From a virus: a stretch of 22,831 nt of DNA. Location: the IMG/VR virus record IMGVR_UViG_3300008217_000108, positions 1 to 22,831 of that record; one strand, written 5' to 3'. The notes beneath the pieces are model-generated. The model saw only the letters and a list, made by a program, of their open reading frames with translations, had not been told where the DNA came from and did no database searches. Both the position numbers and the translations under genes were made by a program. Positions 11,244 through 18,329 of this stretch are shown here, one piece after another; the first letter of the stretch is position 1, and every line of letters starts with the position of its first letter.

Positions 11244-11873
11244 ATGGAAAACAACAATCACATTTATTTTGTAGCTGATGGATTGAGTGAGGATGAGCAG
11301 GCGGAAAGAAGAAAAGACATAATGTCCCCTGACCTCATGGCAGGGACCGCTAGTATTGACAGCAAGCAATGGCATAAGTTGAGGCTCCGTGATGTCTCAG
11401 ATCAAAAAGAGAAATTTATAAGTGATCTGACACTAGGTCAGTTTCCTTGTCCTAGAGAATACTACTGCTCCTATAGTGGAACAGGCTCCATCGAGTACGA
11501 TGAGATCTACTGCCGAATCAGAATTGAGCCAGATCTATTTGATTGCCCAAAGTATGACATCCCAATAGATCCATTCTTTGTAGATGATCCTGAACTGCAA
11601 CAGGAACACATGCTGTGCTTAACACTCAAGGCATTGAATAATGGCTACGAGTACCATTGCAATGATACTTATAGCTCACGAACCGATGAGAGCTATTACC
11701 CTGTGACATCAGCTCAACTACTGGCAATTCAGCGAGTTGAAAATACTGACCAGGTGGATTTGATTTATGAGTACATGGCAGGTGAGGAAATTTCTTTAAG
11801 TCGTGACTGTGAAGCTGACGGTGTTTATAATAAACTGATAGACAAATACACAATTAAAAAGGAGGCAGTATGA
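11244..11873 (+). CDS. Hypothetical acidic protein
   Basis: The product has 209 residues from ATG 11244, with AAGGAG about 7 bases upstream; longer in-frame starts overlap the previous gene and lack an SD. It is acidic and rich in Asp, Glu and Tyr. It contains several cysteines (PCPREYYCSYSG, YCRIRIEPDLFDCPKYD, MLCLTLK, YHCNDTY) without regular Cys-x2-Cys spacing. No membrane segment, P-loop or nuclease motif is visible. It is the largest gene of the early operon, and its stop overlaps the next ATG (ATGA). Acidic early phage proteins are sometimes DNA mimics or inhibitors, but I see no direct support here. Confidence 0.65.
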   Translation: MENNNHIYFVADGLSEDEQAERRKDIMSPDLMAGTASIDSKQWHKLRLRDVSDQKEKFISDLTLGQFPCPREYYCSYSGTGSIEYDEIYCRIRIEPDLFDCPKYDIPIDPFFVDDPELQQEHMLCLTLKALNNGYEYHCNDTYSSRTDESYYPVTSAQLLAIQRVENTDQVDLIYEYMAGEEISLSRDCEADGVYNKLIDKYTIKKEAV

Positions 11874-12202
11874 GTAAACCAACAGAAGTCCTAGAATTTT
11901 ACAACGAAATACTAGAGGTGTGTGAAAGGCACTTAACAGATGGCAGCTACTTGAAGATGGAGCGAGATCCAGATTCGTGGGGTCCAGACCATGAACTTCG
12001 AGTGTACTGCCGTGGACTTGCTGATTCAATTTACGACAGAGACTTAAATCTTGAAGACAAAATCGAATACAAGGAACCTGAAATTCTTCACATTAAACCT
12101 ATACCACAAAAAACAATAGATGAATTACGGGCAGGTCTAAAAAGACTAGAAGAAAGAGTAGCAAAGGAGGGTTATGGCAAAGCTCATACAAGTCAAGACT
12201 AA
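11870..12202 (+). CDS. Hypothetical protein of early operon
   Basis: A 110-residue protein starts at ATG 11870 behind AAAGGAGGCAGT. Its N-terminus is helical (KPTEVLEFYNEILEVCERHL), the middle contains 'WGPDHELRVYCRGLADSIYDRDLNLEDKI', and the C-terminus is a charged helix (TIDELRAGLKRLEERVAKEG) that may form a coiled coil. It overlaps the previous gene by 4 bp and the next by 29 bp. No function is recognised. Confidence 0.65.
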   Translation: MSKPTEVLEFYNEILEVCERHLTDGSYLKMERDPDSWGPDHELRVYCRGLADSIYDRDLNLEDKIEYKEPEILHIKPIPQKTIDELRAGLKRLEERVAKEGYGKAHTSQD

Positions 12203-12413
12203 GGGAGGATACTTGGTAGACCATGAACTCATTGACGTACCAGTCACTTCTCTAGACTGGTTTGGTGGTGACAGCTTTACAATTAACTTTAATGATGAAT
12301 TCCATTTGGAATTAACAGAAGATGATGTAGAATGGTTGCGATCAAGAATGAAACCTAGAAATTCGATTAGTCGAAAAATCAGTGACAAAATTTTGTCCAA
12401 CAAAAGGAGGTAA
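12174..12413 (+). CDS. Hypothetical small protein of early operon
   Basis: A 79-residue protein starts at ATG 12174 behind AAAGGAGGGTT, inside the 3' end of the previous gene. The N-terminal two thirds are beta-prone with an acidic patch (FTINFNDEFHLELTEDDVEWL) and the C-terminus is basic (RSRMKPRNSISRKISDKILSNKRR), which could bind nucleic acid. No family is recognised. Its last codons contain the SD of the next gene. Confidence 0.65.
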   Translation: MAKLIQVKTKGGYLVDHELIDVPVTSLDWFGGDSFTINFNDEFHLELTEDDVEWLRSRMKPRNSISRKISDKILSNKRR

Positions 12414-12414
12414 C

Positions 12415-12615
12415 ATGAGACATGTAAGTGAGTATCTCAGTGGGATTTTACGAGAAATGCGAGTGGCACAGACTAAGAACTGGAAAGAATTCATTGATGA
12501 AGCCAAGCAGAGACAACATAAACTAAATGAGATATGCAAGAATGAATTACATAACGAAAAAATTCTTGAGTCTATTTGGTCTGGACCCCATGATGAGGAT
12601 AGTGCTGAACAGTGA
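12415..12615 (+). CDS. Hypothetical small helical protein
   Basis: A 66-residue protein starts at ATG 12415 behind AAAAGGAGGTAAC, one base after the preceding stop. It looks almost fully helical and charged (VSEYLSGILREMRVAQTKNWKEFIDEAKQRQHKLNEICKNEL), ending acidic (HDEDSAEQ). It overlaps the next gene by 4 bp (GTGA). No function is recognised. Confidence 0.6.
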   Translation: MRHVSEYLSGILREMRVAQTKNWKEFIDEAKQRQHKLNEICKNELHNEKILESIWSGPHDEDSAEQ

Positions 12616-12839
12616 AACTCGTATTTGTTGTAGAGTGGGAAGACAGAATTGTCGGCAACAGAAGTTGTAAAGAATACTTCTTCTCAAGAGATGAAGCTGT
12701 CTCCCTACTCAACATTTTAGAATCAGATAATTTTCTACCAGGCTCAAATTCCCGTCCAACAATAACAGAATACAGAATCCCTACCAGTGCTGAAGACATC
12801 AAAGAATTATTTAAACTCTTGGAGATTAAAAATGAATGA
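12612..12839 (+). CDS. Hypothetical small protein, GTG start
   Basis: A 75-residue protein starts at GTG 12612, overlapping the previous stop as GTGA; no separate SD is needed if translation is coupled. The N-terminus is beta-prone (KLVFVVEWEDRIVGN), then 'EYFFSRDEAVSLLNILESDNF' and a helical C-terminus (SAEDIKELFKLLEIKNE). The protein has no recognised domain. The ATG of a further mini-gene lies in its last codons. Confidence 0.6.
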   Translation: MKLVFVVEWEDRIVGNRSCKEYFFSRDEAVSLLNILESDNFLPGSNSRPTITEYRIPTSAEDIKELFKLLEIKNE

Positions 12840-12927
12840 TGACAATTCTGAACTGACCCTAGAAATGGGCCTACTGCTCATAGCCAGTATTTACTTCCTG
12901 TATCATATTGCTAAGTGGGCGTATTAA
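12832..12927 (+). CDS. 31-residue single-span membrane peptide
   Basis: A short frame starts at ATG 12832, with GGAG about 8 bases upstream, overlapping the previous gene by 8 bp. The product has an acidic N-terminus (MNDDNSELTLEM) and one hydrophobic helix (GLLLIASIYFLYHIA) ending KWAY. The overlap, SD and position in a compact operon argue that it is real. It is the second membrane mini-protein of the early region. Function unknown. Confidence 0.55.
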   Translation: MNDDNSELTLEMGLLLIASIYFLYHIAKWAY

Positions 12928-12929
12928 AT

Positions 12930-13100
12930 ATGAACACTCAACAACTTGACGATTTAGCCACTAACACAACTGCTAAAATCAATGTTCTATCCACCTTGGA
13001 ATTCAAAAGGAAATTAAAAATTATCAGAGCTGCACTAGAGAAAGCATTTGAGCTGGGAGTGAAAGTTGCAACCTACCGAAAATATTTAAATGAAGACTAA
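12930..13100 (+). CDS. Hypothetical 56-residue helical protein
   Basis: ATG 12930 lies 2 bp after the preceding stop; no clear SD is visible, and a GTG at 12915 is an alternative start. The product is helical: TQQLDDLATNTTAKINVLSTLEFKRKLKIIRAALEKAFELGVKVATYRKYLNED. The C-terminal half (RAALEKAFELGVKVATYRKYL) could be a helix-turn-helix-like segment, but this is weak. It is the last gene of the rightward early operon, followed by the hairpin at 13142-13170. Confidence 0.5.
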   Translation: MNTQQLDDLATNTTAKINVLSTLEFKRKLKIIRAALEKAFELGVKVATYRKYLNED

Positions 13101-13109
13101 AAAAAACTA

Positions 13110-13137
13110 TTGACTTTTGAAAAATCCATGATATAAT
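13110..13137 (+). promoter_or_regulatory. Rightward promoter-like sequence facing a convergent gene
   Basis: TTGACT (13110-13115), 16-bp spacer, TATAAT (13132-13137) with TGA before the -10. The predicted start (about 13144) falls in the 5' arm of the hairpin at 13142-13170 and would read antisense into the helicase gene. It could also be a chance match in AT-rich DNA. Confidence 0.45.
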
Positions 13138-13141
13138 AAGG

Positions 13142-13170
13142 CTTTTGCTGCTCCTGAAAAGCAGCAAAAG
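13142..13170. terminator. Perfect 11-bp hairpin between convergent genes
   Basis: CTTTTGCTGCT (13142-13152) pairs fully with AGCAGCAAAAG (13160-13170), loop CCTGAAA. It separates the 3' ends of the rightward early operon (13100) and the leftward helicase gene (13184), so a bidirectional terminator is the natural reading. However, neither side has a good U-run (UUACUACC and CCUUAUUAU). Confidence 0.6.
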
Positions 13171-13183
13171 TTACTACCCTCCA

Positions 13184-14227
13184 TTACACCGACGGTATAT
13201 TCTTGTAAATAAAGGCGTTACCCGATTTTAGCTGCATCCAATAATTCTTACAGCAATTAGCTAGCATCCAACGAGTTGCACTCTGAGGAAAGCTACCATT
13301 CTTATTTGAATTTAAGGTTTGCACAATCTCATCAACTCTAGCACCTGGTGATTTAATAAGATAGCGAGTGATGCCACTTCGCAGGTCAAAGAATTGATTG
13401 GGATTCACCACACAATCAGGCTGAAGCTGGTAGAACGCTCCTCTATCGTGTACCCATGTTCGATCTGACATGGGCAACCATCTTGTCTTGAAGCAATGTG
13501 CTGTGAAGCTGGCACTGTGATTGTTGATCTGTTTAAAGTTCTTCAGTGTGAGAGCATGATCGCAACCTCCACCAAGCTCTGAGCTTCCTCTGTAGGTTTG
13601 AAATTTTCCTGTATCGTGTGATGGCTTGCCAACTTGATGCAAAGAAATCACTGTAGCTGGGGCATTGCGAATTGATACCAGACTGTTCGTTACAAAGCTG
13701 GTATCTTTGACAGAATTTTCATCTCCCTGAAAGAAGCGGTTTAATGTGTCGAAGACAATCACAGTGTCAGGTCCCCATTCTTTTGCTACACGCTGATAGA
13801 ACTTCAGTCCATGATGAAAGTCTGGGGGTACATGTTCTTTGGCGGCGTTGGGCATTTCACACCAGAAGATGAGTCTTGATAGAGCTTCCTCTTCCATGTC
13901 ATTAAACATTGCTCTGGCTCTGGCCTGAATAGAAGCTAACGTATTCTCTTTATCTACATACAAAACTTGACACTTAGGATTGTTCGCAACGATCTGGCCG
14001 CTGAGCCACAAACTCAGGAAAGATTTCATTGAGCCAATCGGTGCAGTTAGAATCGTGCTGGTGCCTTTTACAATACCCAGATCTTTAAAAAGAAATGGAA
14101 TCGGAGTCGGCTTGGTGTTGAGAAGTTGGTTTCCTGTCTGTGCTGCTGAGTCAAAAAATTCACTGAGGGATTCATGTTGCATCTCTGGCATATCACTCAG
14201 TATACCCGCTGATTCTGGATCTGTCAT
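13184..14227 (-). CDS. RepA/DnaB-like RecA-fold ATPase (AAA_25 type), putative helicase
   Basis: This 347-residue protein has the RecA-fold core of AAA_25/RepA-type replicative ATPases: P-loop APIGSMKS (residues 62-69), a beta strand with acidic residue (VLYVDKENT, 88-96), Walker B DTVIVFDTLNRFF (154-166), and 'TVISLHQVGKPSHDTGKF' as a sensor-like segment. The C-terminal 70 residues look like a winged helix (GARVDEIVQTLNSN...SATRWMLANCCKNYW). The residue before the catalytic Lys is Met and not the usual Gly. It probably acts in phage DNA replication as a helicase or initiator-associated ATPase. The start ATG 14227-14225 has no clear SD. It is transcribed away from the nuclease gene. Confidence 0.7.
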   Translation of the reverse strand: MTDPESAGILSDMPEMQHESLSEFFDSAAQTGNQLLNTKPTPIPFLFKDLGIVKGTSTILTAPIGSMKSFLSLWLSGQIVANNPKCQVLYVDKENTLASIQARARAMFNDMEEEALSRLIFWCEMPNAAKEHVPPDFHHGLKFYQRVAKEWGPDTVIVFDTLNRFFQGDENSVKDTSFVTNSLVSIRNAPATVISLHQVGKPSHDTGKFQTYRGSSELGGGCDHALTLKNFKQINNHSASFTAHCFKTRWLPMSDRTWVHDRGAFYQLQPDCVVNPNQFFDLRSGITRYLIKSPGARVDEIVQTLNSNKNGSFPQSATRWMLANCCKNYWMQLKSGNAFIYKNIPSV

Positions 14228-14243
14228 TAATTATTTTTTGTGC

Positions 14244-14273
14244 TTGACAATGAATATAATATAGTTTTACAAT
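14244..14273 (+). promoter_or_regulatory. Rightward promoter before the nuclease leader
   Basis: TTGACA (14244-14249), 18-bp spacer, TACAAT (14268-14273), identical in boxes and spacing to the cassette-2 promoter. The predicted start is near 14280, giving a 120-nt leader before the nuclease gene. Unlike the other early promoters no ATG sits at the start point. Confidence 0.65.
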
Positions 14274-14281
14274 GAGTTATT

Positions 14282-14385
14282 GAGTCTTTTATGGTGGAAG
14301 ACTCTAACACAACATACCCATTTGTTGTGACGTGCCAGTGGGGGGGCTTTCGGGTTTTGACATCTCCTTCGTTTACTGAAAGCCC
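14282..14385 (+). ncRNA. Three-hairpin leader or small RNA candidate
   Basis: Three consecutive stems: GAGTCTT/AAGACTC (14282-14304, 7 bp), CACAACA/TGTTGTG (14308-14329, 7 bp) and GGGCTTTC/GAAAGCCC (14344-14385, 8 bp, 26-nt loop). They begin a few bases after the predicted start of the 14244 promoter and end 16 bp before the nuclease ATG. The last stem is followed by UUUCAUAUAAU, a weak terminator tail. It may be a regulatory leader or an independent small RNA. I recognise no known riboswitch. Confidence 0.45.
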
Positions 14386-14401
14386 TTTCATATAATGACT
14401 T

Positions 14402-15511
14402 ATGATTTCTAAGCTAATCAGTTCAAGATCAGCGTATGCAACCTACCTTGTCAGCCAACGTCAGTATTACATTGACTATCAATTTGCTGGCAGAGGCATT
14501 ACACCTAAAAGTATAAACCCCAATCTTCAAATCGGTATCTACTGCCACGCTGTCTGTGGTGGTGTGATGTCTGGAAAGAGTGAGGACTCCCAACAGGCAG
14601 AGCAGACTGAGATCTGGAATGAGTTAGCATCAACTAGAGGTTTCGATTCTCTGCATCCCCCAGAAATGTTACTGGCTCTTGCACAGGGACTAAGCTCTGC
14701 ATGGATTAGAACTAGATTTAAAGAAATTGAAAAATCTTATGAGATCTTGGCAGTTGAAAAACCTAGACTGCTGAGTATTCAAGATTCCGAATTTGAATTG
14801 TTGGTCCCTACCAGACTCGATGCAGAATTACGAAGTCTCAATTCCGACAAAAACTACCATGCACTTGAGATAAAAACTACCAGCTCTAAAAGATATTTCG
14901 ACAAATACAAATATGATATCCAACCACTGCAACACCTCTGGGCCATAGAAGATGCTTATGGTCAAGGATCTTGCCACTCCATCCTTATGGAGTTCTTATA
15001 TAAGGGCTACGGCAATATGCAAACTGGTGGAACCTGGTACAGTCCGTTTGTCAGAGGTTATGTGAAAATCGGGGTAGAGCCTTATGACTCCACTCAATAT
15101 TCAACTAACGGAAAGAAGTATGGCAATCGCAAGGATTGGAACGACTTCGATGTCTGGCAAAGATTTACACAGGATGAATGGTACGCCAAAGCAGGTAAAG
15201 TCCTGGATGCTCAGATTCTCAACATGTCTGTAGTCAGAGATCGAAGGGATCTTCCAGTGTACCAACACCAAATGTTCCATGCTCACAAACGCATAGCAGA
15301 GGGGCTACAAAAATTAGAGGATGCAACAAGTGAGAATGAGAAAGCAGAAATTTTGGGAATTTTTTTTCCTCTGGCCTACCATATGTTTGACCACCACCTG
15401 ATTAATTTCTCACCAGAGCAGGCTCTAGATAGTGGAGATTATATATTCAGGGAACCACACCACGAACTGGAAAAAGAATTTCTAGCTAAAAAGAGTTTTA
15501 ATACCCTGTAA
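14402..15511 (+). CDS. RecB-like PD-(D/E)XK exonuclease
   Basis: This 369-residue protein has the order of motifs of the RecB C-terminal nuclease (PDDEXK_1) family: an N-terminal 'SSRSAYATYLVSQRQYYIDYQF' resembling the S-x-x-x-x-Y/F-x-x-C-P-x-x-Y-Y entry of the family but without its cysteine, then H49 in GIYCHA, D140 in TRLDAEL, E156-x-K158 in ALEIKTT, and Q174/Q177 in IQPLQHLW. These are the expected metal-binding and QxxxY-type residues. It probably processes DNA ends for recombination or replication, together with the Sak4-like gene. ATG 14402 has no SD; a TATAAT at 14391-14396 would place the transcript start at or just beside this codon, that is a leaderless mRNA. The 3' end overlaps terL by 14 bp. 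Confidence 0.75.
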   Translation: MISKLISSRSAYATYLVSQRQYYIDYQFAGRGITPKSINPNLQIGIYCHAVCGGVMSGKSEDSQQAEQTEIWNELASTRGFDSLHPPEMLLALAQGLSSAWIRTRFKEIEKSYEILAVEKPRLLSIQDSEFELLVPTRLDAELRSLNSDKNYHALEIKTTSSKRYFDKYKYDIQPLQHLWAIEDAYGQGSCHSILMEFLYKGYGNMQTGGTWYSPFVRGYVKIGVEPYDSTQYSTNGKKYGNRKDWNDFDVWQRFTQDEWYAKAGKVLDAQILNMSVVRDRRDLPVYQHQMFHAHKRIAEGLQKLEDATSENEKAEILGIFFPLAYHMFDHHLINFSPEQALDSGDYIFREPHHELEKEFLAKKSFNTL

Positions 15512-17300
15512 CTGGATCAATAGAATCTCCACCCTCACGCTCAGAGAAAGGTGATAGACTATCTGATCTTCTAGGAGTCAGAGGTGCTGGGTAACTCTTT
15601 ACTTGTTGAAGTGCCAAGGCAAGTGCGAATACTCTGTCATCGTGGTATCCCCCAGATCCCTCTACCTTACCCCTGTTGTTATACTGTAATCTTTGCAGCT
15701 CTCGTATAGTTTCCTTGTCATGGATAATGATACTACGCTCATTGATGGCAGTTTTAAGATCTCCTAATAAAATAGGTCTGCTTGTAATGCTGGTTTTCCA
15801 ACCAATTTGCCTACTGCGTTTAGGGCGGTCTTTCAAAAAATCTGTCCTATGGTATAACATGTGTCTGGGGTAATTGTTACCAAGATAGGTACACAGTAAA
15901 GTACCATAGCCCGATACCTCTGGGCAGATAGCACAACCTGGCCCTGCATTGGAATAATAATGTCCCAATAAAGCCACCATCTCAGAGAAGGGTTCTTCAG
16001 GGATGTGACCTGCAAGGATAGCAACCTGTCTACATCCATCATCCAGATCCAGTACACAGGCTACTGATCTATCAGGATCTCTGGAAGAACTTCCACCAGG
16101 CAGGATTCCTTCTGCTGTATCTACTCCCATAGCATAGCGATGCGTCTTTACAGGATCTCTGAAGATTGAGAGGTCTTCTGATTTATCTGATATAAAACGA
16201 ATGTCTCTGTTCCAGCGTTCATCTCGAATCAGATAACCATTTCTTGCGTCTTCAGTAGGTTGTAGATTTAGCTTGGATAGATCTAGGAAGTTTCTACCTG
16301 ATGAGACAAAGGCTTCCTCTGGAGTAGCTGGAAATTCCTGTCTGCGGATATCGATATCTCCCTGACATTTCTGTCGAAGACAGTAGCGATACCAGTTGAG
16401 TTGTTCCAGACTTACTCGATAACGCTCCATCAGGTTCTGTTCTGATTCATCTAAGGTTTGAAAAAATCTGGATTTTTCTGCATCATCATCAAATGGCTTG
16501 GAGTAGTCTGGATCATCAAACACACTAATAAAATAAGGAAGGTAGCCATTAAAGTTCTCGCTGTCTAGGATGTCGATTTCTGGAAAAATATCTCCATCAC
16601 GCTTAACCCAGTTTATCTTACAATACTTATCAGCGTTCTCCCACATAGGATGGAACAGACTGTCGTATCCATTTGCGGTAGATTCTAATATCACTGTGGT
16701 GTCGGGGCCGTCACCGATAGCCTGAAACAGACTGACAGCAACATCGCTACCCTTGTGCCACTTGCTTACTTCTGATCCATGAATGAAGTGAGGAGTCAAT
16801 CCTGTTCCAGCCTGTACGTTATTGGCAGTCTCTACCATAATCATACCTTCACCTTCAAAGGTCATCTTGCGTACTGAGGACTGAGATTTTTTTGGTTTAC
16901 TGAGCGTGTACCTAGACTCAAACCTTGAGGCGATACTATAAATAAATTCTGCTGTAGGGCGATTGTGGGCAATGACCATTCCATCAATCCCTCTTAACCA
17001 ACACTCCTGTAGCATCAATCCTTCAATGAGGGTACTGATTCCAGTTTTCCTTGCCTTCAAAATGATTACCCTGCAAGGTCTGTTGTTCTCCTGGCTCCAT
17101 TCATAGAGCTTGAGCAGCTTGATCTGAGACTGTTTGAGGGGATTCATTGGGCGTATCTGACCATCTTTATCTTTTATAATAAAGTGGTTAGTCAGCCAAT
17201 GCTGTCTGTCCTGACGACACAGGGACTCTTCAATGAAGGTGGGATCTTTAGCTTGACCTGAATATTGTTGGGATAGATTATAGTAGCTTTTGTCGCTCAT
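15498..17300 (-). CDS. terL: Terminase large subunit
   Basis: This 600-residue packaging motor shows both expected modules. The ATPase has Walker A KARKTGIST (residues 82-90), a Walker B/catalytic-Glu segment HFIHGSE (171-177) and coupling motif ESTANG (206-211). The nuclease has GVDTAEG (392-398, first acidic residue D394), CPEVSGYG (459-466) and HDDRVFALALAL (553-564, D554/D555). Length and motif order are standard for TerL. ATG 17300-17298 overlaps the previous stop (ATGA), so it is translationally coupled to the 17297 gene. It converges with the nuclease gene, with a 14-bp overlap of the 3' ends. Confidence 0.93.
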   Translation of the reverse strand: MSDKSYYNLSQQYSGQAKDPTFIEESLCRQDRQHWLTNHFIIKDKDGQIRPMNPLKQSQIKLLKLYEWSQENNRPCRVIILKARKTGISTLIEGLMLQECWLRGIDGMVIAHNRPTAEFIYSIASRFESRYTLSKPKKSQSSVRKMTFEGEGMIMVETANNVQAGTGLTPHFIHGSEVSKWHKGSDVAVSLFQAIGDGPDTTVILESTANGYDSLFHPMWENADKYCKINWVKRDGDIFPEIDILDSENFNGYLPYFISVFDDPDYSKPFDDDAEKSRFFQTLDESEQNLMERYRVSLEQLNWYRYCLRQKCQGDIDIRRQEFPATPEEAFVSSGRNFLDLSKLNLQPTEDARNGYLIRDERWNRDIRFISDKSEDLSIFRDPVKTHRYAMGVDTAEGILPGGSSSRDPDRSVACVLDLDDGCRQVAILAGHIPEEPFSEMVALLGHYYSNAGPGCAICPEVSGYGTLLCTYLGNNYPRHMLYHRTDFLKDRPKRSRQIGWKTSITSRPILLGDLKTAINERSIIIHDKETIRELQRLQYNNRGKVEGSGGYHDDRVFALALALQQVKSYPAPLTPRRSDSLSPFSEREGGDSIDPVTGY

Positions 17301-17524
17301 AGAATTGCAACAACTAAACTCTGCATTGCTTCACATAACCTTAGTGTGGCGGTACTTAAAGCTGCACGATCATCACTATAAAGGCTGTCTTCAGCAAGAT
17401 TGCTACTTTCCTGTAATAATTCTTCAATATTATTTTTGAGTATTTTACGATCTTCCTGATCCATTGATGTAATTGTCCAGCCCTTTGCGTTGGGGGGTAT
17501 ATCTATTTGATGAGTCTTACTCAT
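17297..17524 (-). CDS. Hypothetical protein in terminase operon
   Basis: A 75-residue protein starts at ATG 17524-17522, overlapping the 3' end of the previous gene by 8 bp; the SD would lie in the upstream coding region. The N-terminus is MSKTHQIDIPPNAKGW, and the rest is a long helical, Asp/Glu/Leu-rich segment (EDRKILKNNIEELLQESSNLAED, ALSTATLRLCEAMQSLVVAIL) that could form a helical hairpin. The 4-bp overlap with terL indicates tight co-expression. No family is recognised. Confidence 0.6.
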   Translation of the reverse strand: MSKTHQIDIPPNAKGWTITSMDQEDRKILKNNIEELLQESSNLAEDSLYSDDRAALSTATLRLCEAMQSLVVAIL

Positions 17525-17798
17525 TGTGTTTGCGTTCTTTTATGAGGTCTTGTAAACAGACAAGGTACTGTAAAGAGTCGCACAGCTCTTCAATAATATC
17601 AGTCAGTCTATCTTCAATATTATTCCTTGGGGAGTCTTCCAGGCTTGAATGGAATTTCTCAAATCCTAGTCTGTCTCGATCTTTGAATAGTTGGATAATG
17701 GAATCAGTAACCTTGGATCTTCTAGTAACACCTTCAATGATTCTATCTGCCTCTGCGATTTCCCAATGCTGTAATCTAGGCTTGTACTGGTTTTCCAT
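17517..17798 (-). CDS. Possible MazG-like all-alpha nucleotide pyrophosphohydrolase
   Basis: A 93-residue, mostly helical protein starts at ATG 17798-17796, overlapping terS by 23 bp. The C-terminal part reads 'RDRLGFEKFHSSLEDSP...EDRLTDIIEELCDSLQYLVCLQDLI'. The E-E-x-x-D pattern in a helix, with an upstream charged segment, resembles short phage MazG-like proteins that hydrolyse non-canonical or excess nucleotides. The expected second acidic helix motif is not clear, so this is tentative. It could equally be a small structural helical protein linked to terminase. Confidence 0.45.
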   Translation of the reverse strand: MENQYKPRLQHWEIAEADRIIEGVTRRSKVTDSIIQLFKDRDRLGFEKFHSSLEDSPRNNIEDRLTDIIEELCDSLQYLVCLQDLIKERKHNE

Positions 17799-18294
17799 TA
17801 ACTAGGCGTTTAAACTCCTCCTCAGTCGGCCATCTTCCTTTTCCTTCACCTGCAATCCATTGTAACACAGACTTGGGAATATCCATACCAAAGCTGTAAT
17901 GTTTATGCTCATGCTTTTCCAGGTGCAGGGATTTAGGTAATTTTTCTTTTGGCTGCACCAGTTCCATTGCTTGCTTGGAAGCTTTCAATCTGGTCTGATG
18001 GTCAGGTGAAGAGGTAGCAACTCCTTGGAAACTCAGGTTAGCATCCAGGGCATCGTCAACTACTTTCAGACTTTTACTGACAGTCCCATTCAGCTCAAAC
18101 TGTGCTTCAATATAAGACTGTATGTGTGCATGGTTACTGTTGCGTACACCTAGTGTATGAGCTACCTGATCGTTTTTACAATCGTAGGCTCTGCGAGCTG
18201 CCTCAGTGGGACTACCACATTCGATTAGCTCGTCTGCAAATACCTTCTGTTTCTTAGTTAAGTTGTATATATTACTTGGTTTTTTCTCAGCCAT
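17776..18294 (-). CDS. terS: Terminase small subunit
   Basis: The product has 172 residues from ATG 18294-18292; an upstream TTG (18318) is in frame but lies inside a hairpin. The N-terminal 'LTKKQKVFADELIECGSPTEAARRAY' is the helix-turn-helix DNA-binding signature of Terminase_2-type small subunits. It is followed by an oligomerisation region (SYIEAQFELNG...VVDDALDANL) and a C-terminal tail (SVLQWIAGEGKGRWPTEEEFKRLVNG) for TerL contact. It recognises the packaging site. It is the first gene of the leftward terminase operon, driven by the promoter at 18363-18391 with a structured 62-nt leader. No SD is placed at normal distance. Confidence 0.8.
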   Translation of the reverse strand: MAEKKPSNIYNLTKKQKVFADELIECGSPTEAARRAYDCKNDQVAHTLGVRNSNHAHIQSYIEAQFELNGTVSKSLKVVDDALDANLSFQGVATSSPDHQTRLKASKQAMELVQPKEKLPKSLHLEKHEHKHYSFGMDIPKSVLQWIAGEGKGRWPTEEEFKRLVNGKPVQA

Positions 18295-18303
18295 AAATAG
18301 ATA

Positions 18304-18325
18304 GGGGCAGCCTTTCAACTGCCCC
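18304..18325 (-). promoter_or_regulatory. Hairpin in the terS leader
   Basis: GGGGCAG (18304-18310) pairs with CTGCCCC (18319-18325), loop 8 nt. On the mRNA the loop reads TTGAAAGG, so the only SD-like sequence and the upstream TTG are held in the loop, about 10 nt before ATG 18294. It may control terS translation. Confidence 0.5.
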
Positions 18326-18329
18326 CTGA

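Noticed and set aside
13142-13170. Clear Rho-independent terminator
   Set aside because: The stem is perfect, but neither strand continues with a real U-run, so I list it only as a probable terminator and discuss it with the promoter.
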